The notes under the pieces: model-generated
What the model was told of the DNA's origin: nothing
Database searches by the model: none
Seen by the model: the letters and a program-made list of their open reading frames with translations, nothing else
NCBI GenBank assembly: GCA_027563935.2
Contig: CM050454.1
Span: 23,185,501-23,249,500 of the forward strand
Reading direction: 5' to 3'
DNA from: Costus lasius
Taxonomy: Eukaryota > Streptophyta > Magnoliopsida > Zingiberales > Costaceae
Length of the DNA stretch: 64,000 bases
In this document: piece by piece, positions 56,413 through 64,000 of the stretch
How the letters are laid out: every line of letters begins with the position of its first letter
Position numbering within the stretch: position 1 is the first letter of the stretch
Position numbers and translations under genes: made by a program

Positions 56413-56660
56413 ACATAGTCTCCAGCATAAGACACAAGATATCCAAGGCTTCATCCTGATGTTTTTTTCCATGCATCCCTGTCAGCCCTAGGTGCTGACA
56501 CTGAAGGAGGTGGAGGAAGAGGCTCTTCAAGAACATAGAGTTTCCTATCTTGCTTGAGGACTAACCTTAAGTTTTTATACCAGTCTATGAAAATGGTTCC
56601 AACTAATTTGTCATTTTCAAGCACTAATCGCATTGTCAAATTACTTGTGCTAGTTGTCAT
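56413..56660 (-). pseudogene. Copia C gag, N-terminal part
   Basis: The ATG at 56660 opens MTTSTSNLTMRLVLENDKLV, then WYKNLRLVLKQDRKLYVLEE and a stop near 56451. The reading continues as LDILCLMLETM to the D insertion and goes on at 36414. It is related to the gag starts of A, G and H. Confidence 0.85.
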
Positions 56661-58389
56661 GATTCTACAATAATAAACATGTAAAGTAAGTACCAGGTAA
56701 AAAATCATTTAATAAGGACATTCATTAAATAATTATGCTCCCACTATTTTTATCAAATTGACAACCCCAAAATGTCAATTCAAAAAATCTTAGATTTTAT
56801 AGTGAGAATATGATTCTACATCCACATGAGGTTTTGCGTCCCACGAGGGTGGGATGAACTGCACAAAGTAGCTCATGCTTCCTTAGGTAGGCACGCGACC
56901 AATTACACCTTGCGCAACTCCTCTTAGTCTAGACTTTCTAGGCATCATGTGTCCAACGAGGGTTGGAAACAATTCACAAGACCATAACCTCTCAACAGCT
57001 GCCTCTAGATTTCCATCAAGCATCCAACACATGTTCATTTAGTCAAGTCCAACTTGACTGTTATGTCTAGGTCCAACATGTACCTTACGAGGCCATGTCC
57101 TAATGTAAATATATTGTCACCACACACCTTCTAATGATAAGTGGGTGTATCGCACGAGAGTGAAAAATAGTTTACAACACCACTGATCAGTAGTTTGACA
57201 AGGGCTACAAGTTAGAAGGCTAATACAAACTTGTTATTAAATCATAGAAGTTTTTCTCATGGTCTCACCAAAACTCTATATGTTGTTTTATCTTTTAATC
57301 TTGCGTGCAAGACCCTATGGATATAGCACGACTCATAAAAACAACATCACAGGCATGATTAGAAAACTAAATATGGTAGTTTTTCTTTCTTTCCCTTGTC
57401 TCATCTTAAGTTATAGATAAGACAAGTCAAGACTTACCGTGGCAAGCCCTACACACAAGGCAAAAGAGTTGGCCGTTGGCCGCATGCCACAAGGCCCAAC
57501 ACCAACAAGCTTCCTTGTCATCAAGTTGTGTCAAGCTCTATCTGAAAATCTTGATCCAATGCTTGTTGTTCTTCTTTGTATATTTCGGCCACCATGCTCC
57601 AATCAAGCCAAGACCACCATTATGCTCCAGAGCTTCTCTGGTCATGATGTAAAAATAAAATAAAACCTATTCTAAAAATTATATCTTTTAAATTTTGGAG
57701 AATACATGAAAATTTTTACATCAAGATATATAAAGAACGGAGTACGACACATAGGTCGCTTAAAAATTAGTTTACAAGTATTCATCAAAGAGTGGATACA
57801 TGCATCCACAATCCACATACACATAATGAGGGCTTGCTAGATGACCATATCAATTGAGCATTATCTAATGCTCATCACAAGGGTAAAATTATTATTTTGC
57901 ATGAAAATTCAATTTTAGTTCATAAATGTCCCAAAAAATGAATTATTGACAACATATAATATAAATTTTGGGCTATATTGGCAATTTTAAGTGTTACACA
58001 TGATAACTTGCCAAATATGGTATGTTTCGTATCGATCCAAAAAATCCCATAAATTTGTTATGCAAAATTTAAAAATTTTACACGATAAATATTTAAAAAT
58101 ACCCACACTATTTTAGGAAATTTTTAATCACCCATATGTCTTCACACAAGGATGCAAAAAATTCCAAAATTGGTAATTACTCTATTCTAAAAAATTCATA
58201 CATCTCAAAAATTATTTAGGAATTTTTAGCAATATTCTAAAAATTTTTTAATATCATAATATGTGAAATACTAAAAATGCCCTTAGGTTCTGGCAAGTGG
58301 TTCGACAAAAAATTGAAGGTAGATAAAAAAATACACAATGAAAAAAATTACTAGAAACCTAATTTTCCCCCTATAAGAGGATCCATGCG
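56661..58389 (-). other. Copia C leader
   Basis: It aligns with the A leader near gag. Hairpins at 56839-56854 (TCCCAC-GAGG-GTGGGA), 56952-56967 (TCCAAC-GAGG-GTTGGA) and a decayed third at about 57150-57165. The part 57650-58330 is AT-rich and featureless. The primer-binding site is not recognisable. The plus-strand frame at 57439 has no family match. Confidence 0.6.
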
Positions 58390-60030
58390 AGATGAGCTAA
58401 GGGATATGATAGTAATTTTACCTTTGAAGCATGCTTGATGCCAATGACTATAGGTGCTTAAGTGTTCGCCCAATTGTGACATCCACACAACAACCCCTCG
58501 AAGATCACCCCACTTTGTGCTTGGTGATAATCTCGGAAGAAGGGATGGTGCCTAGGTGCTCACAACAAGGAGGAGAGTGGCAGCACAAGGAGAGTAGGAG
58601 AGGGCATCAGCCACATAGAATGAGAGGAGAATAATTTGTATGTTTTGTGGCCTGACCCCTACTTGCTTATTTATACAAAGCCAGATGCCTCCTCCTTTAG
58701 CTTGGTCGACCGGTCCATGCATTAATCATGTGCCAAGACATGGTGCTAAAGGGAAAGAGTTTTAGTTAAAGGCCAAATCATTTCGTCCAATCACATCACG
58801 TCAAGGCTTTCATGCCTTGCTTGGCCGACCACCTAGGCACCCCATTATGGAAGTGACTCCTCTTGGTGGCACCTCCATTTGGCACTTAGAATAGGCACCT
58901 GGGACTGGGCTGGGACTAAAACCACTTGCTTCCTCTCTTATAGAGTGTAGCTATCCATCCCTATCTTCATTGGGCTCCTAGCCCAAGGAGCCCAATGAGG
59001 TGATCCATCCTTTCTTATGCACCCACTTGCTGAAGCCATGTGCCAATGGTGCCTAATGTTTTAGCCCTGATTGGGCTCCAAGGCCAATGAGCTTCATCTG
59101 AGCTTATCCCTATGCCCTAAGCCTCCTGTACAAGACTCATAGGCATCCCATACCCTATAGCTTGCTTGTTATTGGACCGGAAGCCTAATTAGCTTATTCA
59201 GATCATTAGAATGTGCCTATCCCCATTCATTTGCAGATCAAACTAAATAAACATTTCATTTGATCCTGCTTTAATCTAGTATGTCCAATCATCAAAATGG
59301 ATTTAAATCTTAAATCATAATTCAATCCAGGGCTCCTAGATCTATAGTGATCTCCAGGGGTCTATGTGCAAGACCCTATAGGTCCCATATGACATTGGTA
59401 GCGATAAACTAGATAGATCATCACAAGTAGTGAGTAGCCTCTAGCAAAACATCACTGCTACCCCAAACCATAGGAATATGTTGTTAGATAACAACGCTAA
59501 AGTAGTGACAAAGTTTCTATATATGCAATACAATTCCTTTGCCTTCTAATAATCCTAGACTGGACAAGTATGTTATGCTTGCTATTTCAATCATGTGGGA
59601 TGACTCTACCTATAAATTTAAACTCCTAGGTATCACCATATATTTTTAGTCAAACAACCACGGAGGGGATCCTAAATTGTCAAACTCCCTATAGGAAAGA
59701 AGGGGAAAACCCTTTGTTGATCACTCGTACTTCATATATAACTTATGACATACTCAATGACGGTCGCTATGACTCTCTAATTATATAGAAGTGTTACGCT
59801 ATATCAAATTACATCACTTATCTTATGTAAGTATTGATGACCTCAAGTCTAAGGCCTAAACACCTTCTGTTGCTTGTGAACTTCACTTGTTGCACTAAAT
59901 CTTATTTCACAGTGGGTTAGTCCAATACATCTTGCTCGATGCATTTATATGTTTGTGTTATGCTCAGCATCCAACTAGTCCATCACATATACAAGATTAT
60001 CCCTTATCCACAAGATTCTTTCTTGGAATG
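58390..60030 (-). mobile_element. Copia C 5' LTR, truncated
   Basis: It is weakly but collinearly similar to the A and D LTRs: R/U5 near 58390-58640, TATA box at 58668-58675, and U3 phrases such as AAGACCCTATAGG and TATCCCTTATCCAC near 59370 and 60000. Both ends are damaged, so the edges are approximate. Confidence 0.6.
58668..58675 (-). promoter_or_regulatory. TATA box of the C LTR
   Basis: The minus strand reads TATAAATA, in the same relative place as in the D LTRs. Confidence 0.55.
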
Positions 60031-60690
60031 TTGCTAATGTGTTAGCTGGGTTTATAATCGCTGAACCTGCCTCCTCATCTTAGCAATTTTAGTGTCGTAC
60101 ATTTCCTTCTCGCGTTGTGTATTTGTATGTTTGGCCCCTTATGATGTCTCCCTGCATACCACTTGATAGATTCTTGCTCAAGTAATCTGGGTGCAAAATT
60201 TGGAAAAGCTACAGGTAGCAAGCCAAACAATGCAAGAGTGGAATTCGAACTAATTTCCACATGGAACTAATCAATTTTCATAGAGCACCTAGAAGCAGAT
60301 CCGAAGATTAGATTCAACAGGAAATCGAAAAGATACAACAACAGAAGCCAAAAATTTCAGAACTAAGAGAAAGCACAAAAAAAACCACAGAACCATTAAA
60401 TTAACAAAACACCTTTTGGAATTGGAAACAAAATATAGAAGGGTAGAATTTGGAATCAAATCTGTCAAATTCAGAACCAACTGTAGCGACTCGGTAGCTT
60501 CTTCAATCAACTTCAAAAACTAGAGCTTACCGTCGCCCCCTTTTGCTCACTTGGTTTCCCTTAAGGTGTGTATACTAGAAAGGATGGGAAAATAAGGTGG
60601 ACAGACAGAAAAATAGAGAGGGGAAAATAGGAAGGAGGGGATGAATCAGTGGTTGAAATTTCATCACGTGAAAATCACGTGTTTGATCCA
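60031..60690 (-). other. Possible host gene 5' end (minus strand)
   Basis: It does not resemble the surrounding elements. Minus-strand reading gives two G-boxes (CACGTG at 60676-60681 and 60665-60670, 11 bp apart), then a pyrimidine-rich stretch, a splice-donor-like GACG/GTAAGC near 60530 and an acceptor-like TGCTTCTAG near 60290. A short open stretch follows (60260-60075) with no ATG at its start and no domain I recognise. It would be cut by element C. It could equally be unrelated intergenic DNA. Confidence 0.25.
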
Positions 60691-61161
60691 TCCACGACAT
60701 CCAGTGTCACGCGTTCGCGAATCATGAGCAACGAGGTCCAGCAGGACTGGCGAAGATGTTCGTGAGTGGCGGGCCGTTGGTGACATCTAGTGGGGTGGCG
60801 AGCAACGTCTGCATGAGGATGGGGTGCGTGAGCTTCCGTCTGTGACGTCCAGCATCACGCGTTCGCGAATCGCGAGCGGCAAGGTCTAGCGGGGTGGTGA
60901 GCAATGACGTCCAGTGGGGCGGCAAGCGGCGATGTCCAGTAGGGCGGCGAGGTCTAATGAGGTTGGCGAAGACATTTGCGAGCAACAAGCCGTTCGTGAC
61001 GTATTGTAGGGCGGCGAGTGGCGTTCGCGTGATGATGGGGGTGTGTGAGCTTCCATCCATGATGTCCAGCATATGGCGTTCACGAATCATGAGTGGCGAC
61101 ATCTAGTGGGGCGGCAAGGTCTAGCGGGGTGATGAGCGGCAATGTCCAGCAGGGCGCTAAT
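60691..61161. repeat. GC-rich degenerate repeat block
   Basis: Short units of the kind GTCCAGTGGGGCGGCGAG recur many times inside a larger pattern that restarts at about 60700, 60845 and 61060 (CCAG..TC.CGCGTTCGCGAATC). Open frames on both strands follow from the composition. It abuts the K LTR. Confidence 0.65.
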
Positions 61162-61413
61162 TGTAAGAAACGCAGCCGGGAGGAAGAAGGTGAAAGGTAT
61201 GATTGTATTCGATGATTTGATATTGTTACATGCCTCTGATTTTATACACACGAAGGCAAAGAATGAATGGAAATATACAAATAGGAAGTTTACTATATAG
61301 GAAACATTGTCACGATTTGATTTGCTTGAATTGTTGCCAATATGATTGCTGCAGTATTAGGTAATAGCATCATTGGTAGGATTTGTTTCGGCAGCGTGAT
61401 TTGTGCGTCGACA
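61162..61413 (-). mobile_element. 3' LTR of copia K, 252 bp
   Basis: In + orientation TGTAAGAAACGC...GCGTCGACA. It is bounded on the inside by a purine tract (GCGGGGGAG on the minus strand). A TATA-like TATAAAA is at 61246-61240. The short LTR sets K apart from the other copia elements here and fits the Ale/Retrofit type (inference). Confidence 0.8.
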
Positions 61414-61424
61414 CTCCCCCGCAA
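61414..61424 (-). other. Polypurine tract of copia K
   Basis: The minus strand reads TTGCGGGGGAG directly before the LTR. Confidence 0.75.
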
Positions 61425-64000
61425 ACTCATTGTGGGATTGTACAACGTTGAGTTTGTCTATGAGGTGCCTGAACCGGAGCTTGGGGAGAGATTTGGTAAG
61501 AATGTCTGCAAGTTGATCCTTTGTGGAGATGAAGGAAACAAGAAGCTACTTGTTCGCGACGCGTTCTCGGACAAAGTGGAAGTCGATTTCCACATGCTTG
61601 GTTCTTGCGTGAAAGACTGGATTGGCAACAAGATACGTGGCCCCTATGTTGTCGCACCATAGCGTCGGAGGTGAAGAAGGCGAGAGGCTAAGTTCTGAGA
61701 GTAAGGATTGCAACCAAATCACTTCAGCCGTGGCGTTGGCAAGGGCTTTGTACTCGGCTTCAGTGCTAGAGCGTGAGATAGTAGATTGCTTCTTAGAGGC
61801 CCGGGAGATGAGATTTTTGCCAAGAAAAATTACGAACCCGCTTGTTGAGTGACGATCAATAGGAGAACTGGCCCAGTCAGCATCATTGTAAGCGTGGATT
61901 TCACGAGAAGAATCCCGATGAATAAGAAGACCATGTAAGAGAGAACCTTTAAGGTAGTGGAGTATGCATTTGACATGCTCCCAATGTAGCATAGTTGGAG
62001 AGTGCATATGTTGGCAGGCACGATTGACAGCGTATGTGATCTCGGGTCTAGTAATGGTGACGTACTATAGGGCGCCAACAGTGCTTCTGTAAAGCGTGGG
62101 ATCAAGCATGGGAGAGGACACATCCATTTTGATGTCAGGTGCGACTGGTGTAGAGATGGGTCGCGCGACATCCATCTTGGTACGTTGAAGGAGTTCCAAG
62201 ACATATTTGCTTTGATTGAGAAGACAGCCAGTGGGATGAGACGTCAACTCAATACCAAGGAAATAGTGTGCAATGCCGAGATCTCGAATAGCTAATTCGG
62301 TACCCAGTGTAGAGATTAAGGTGGTGATGTGCACCGCATTGTCGCCAGTGACGAGAATGTCATCTACATATATGAGAACAAAGGTCTTAGAGGAGGAGTC
62401 GCAGTGATAGAATAATGATGTGTCTGTTTTGGAGCCCACAAAACCCTGTTGGTGAAGCCATCCCCCGAGGCGATGGAACCATGCACGTGGAGCTTGCCTA
62501 AGTCCGTACAAGGACTTTTGAAGATGACATACATGAGTTGGGAACTGAGGATGAGTAAAGCCAGGTGGTTGCTCCATGTATACAGTTTCTTGTAAATGGC
62601 CATGCAAAAAGGCATTGGAGACATCCAATTGTCGAATGGGCCAGTTGGAGTTGACGGCAATTGTGAGGAGAAGATGAACAGTTGTTATCTTAATAACAGG
62701 ACTAAAAGTTTCGGTGAAATCAATACCGGGCAGTTGGCGAAATCCCTTAGCAACCAGACATGCCTTGTGTCGATCAATAGAGCCGTCGGCATGATGCTTG
62801 AGACGGAAGATCCATTTGCACCCAATAACATTCATGGAAGAGCGTCTGGGAACAAGGTTCCATGTCCCATTGCAAAGTAAGGCGTCGAACTCGGAAGCCA
62901 TAGCCGCCCGCCATTCAGGAGCCTTGGAGACTTGAGTAAAACATGTTGGCGCAGCGGATGAAAGGGAGTGGAGGAGAGCGGCTGGTAGTGCATGTTTGCT
63001 GGCTGATGTAGAGTGAAGAACGAGTGGTTCAATGGCTCCATAGATATCAACAAGAGTGCGAGTGCGCCTTGGAGGTGTAGAGACGGTTGTTGAGGAGCTC
63101 GCATCAGGGAAAGCTGCTGGAGTTGATGGAGAAGCGGGAGAAGAGCTGGGCGAAGAGATGCTCGCATCAGAAAAAGCCGCCGGAGTGGTAGGGAGTAGGT
63201 GGAGCAACGGGAGAAGGCTCGGGCGAGGAGGCGCGTACATCAGATAAAGCCACCGGAAGAGCAGGAGAAGAGCCGGACGTCAAGCGAGCAGTAGGGCGTT
63301 GGCAGACTAGAAGCCTCGGAGTGAAGGGATGAAGAACTGCACCGGAGGCAGGTACGCCGCCTGAAATGTCGCAACCAAGGGTAACACGCGTAGCCAAAGA
63401 CTCGAAGAGTGTTGTATGTAGGGGTGCGTTTGTAGAGGACTTCCAAGGGAGTGGCATGTTGAAGTAATGGTGTTGGCGTGCGATTGATAAGATAGACGGC
63501 AGTGGAAACAGCAGCATCCCAATGATGGGTAGGGACAGATGCATGATGCAAGAGGGAAAGGGCGGTTTCAACTATATGGCGGTGTTTACGTTCAGTAGAC
63601 CCATTTTGTTCCGGAGTGAGTGGACATGACATACGATGGGCAATGCCGGAGCGCACAAGATGGTGATGAAGTGCCTGATATTCGCCACCCCAATCAGACT
63701 GAACGCATAAAATTTTGTGATTGAAGAAGCGCTCAATGTGCTGTTAGAAATGGCAAAATATATCTAGAAGATCATATTTACATTTCATGAGAAAAAGTCA
63801 AGTAAATTTACTGTAATGATCAATAAAGGAGACATAATATGAGTAACCACCGGCGGAAAGAACGGGAGCAGGGCCCCAAACATCAGAATGAATAAGTTGT
63901 AAAGGATAAGACGCTTTATTTATTGATGGAGAAAACGGAGTTTTGTGACTTTTTGAGTGCATACAAGCATCACAAATAGAAGATAAAATATTTCGAGCAG
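61425..64000 (-). pseudogene. Copia K pol: integrase, RT, RNase H, broken
   Basis: It enters from the right edge. Integrase (64000-63260) has LIHSDVWGPAP, VQSDWGGEY and EQNGSTERKHRH, with two in-frame stops near 63760-63810. The frame then shifts between 63400 and 63240, after FGYACYPWLRHF. A proline/serine-rich linker leads into RT (about 62960-62065: CKWIFRLKHHADGSIDRHKA, RQLDVSNAFLHG, IYVDDILVTGDN). A TAG at 62067-62065 precedes RNase H ([27 protein letters not shown]). A further TAG at 61548-61546 precedes the normal end (DQLADILTKSLP). Confidence 0.92.

Noticed and set aside
57439..57663. 74-residue gene in the C leader
   Set aside because: Short, no recognisable domain, and inside a non-coding leader.
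60722..61102. 126-residue minus-strand gene
   Set aside because: It lies within a GC-rich degenerate repeat; the repeating peptide follows from the DNA repeat.
61342..61662. 106-residue plus-strand gene
   Set aside because: It is the antisense of the K LTR and RNase H end, which are clear on the minus strand.

Overview
This window is plant nuclear DNA made almost entirely of nested LTR retrotransposons. The evidence is plant-type Ty1/copia and Ty3/gypsy polyproteins, primer-binding sites for initiator tRNA-Met (TGGTATCAGAGC) and tRNA-Asp (TGGCGCCGTTGCCGGGG), long LTRs of about 1.5-2.0 kb, and an Athila ORF-1-type gene. The species cannot be told from this. No bacterial operon, rRNA gene or complete tRNA gene is present, and I see no convincing complete host gene.

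Layout, with my labels. A: minus-strand copia entering from the left edge (1-4977), inserted into pol of I. I: plus-strand Athila-like gypsy (4978-11831) with broken pol, an intact 480-residue Athila ORF-1-type gene and its 3' LTR. J: gypsy LTR fragment (11832-12338). G: minus-strand copia (12396-30840, target duplication ACAAG) inserted into an A-type LTR. H: plus-strand copia of the same family (17372-26560, target duplication CCCCT) inserted in G's gag. H has near-identical LTRs and one uninterrupted 1293-residue gag-pol, and is the one element that looks complete. 31061-35566 holds copia LTR scraps around an unclassified 2.3 kb stretch. C: decayed minus-strand copia (35567-36414 and 56413-60030). 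D: minus-strand copia (36415-56412, target duplication ACATA) inserted in C's gag. Inside D sit E, a plus-strand gypsy (40495-47915, target duplication CTTGT) that carries no pol, and F, a 5'-truncated plus-strand copia (48487-53086). 60031-60690 may be the 5' end of a host gene, followed by a GC-rich degenerate repeat. K: minus-strand copia with a short 252 bp LTR, running off the right edge.

The order of insertion can be read from the nesting: C before D before E; A-type LTR before G before H; I before A. Three insertions (H, D, E) sit in or beside the gag start region of a copia element.

The most interesting signals are not the proteins but repeated RNA-structure candidates inside the elements: (1) an array of GAAA-tetraloop hairpins with different stems in the transcribed part of both gypsy LTR types; (2) three paralogous leader hairpins in all the larger copia elements, whose stems differ by compensatory changes; (3) tRNA T-arm/B-box-like hairpins in D's LTRs and in the G/H leader, again with paired changes. 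These could be packaging, dimerisation or promoter elements; that is inference. E also carries an acidic zinc-knuckle reading frame in place of gag-pol.
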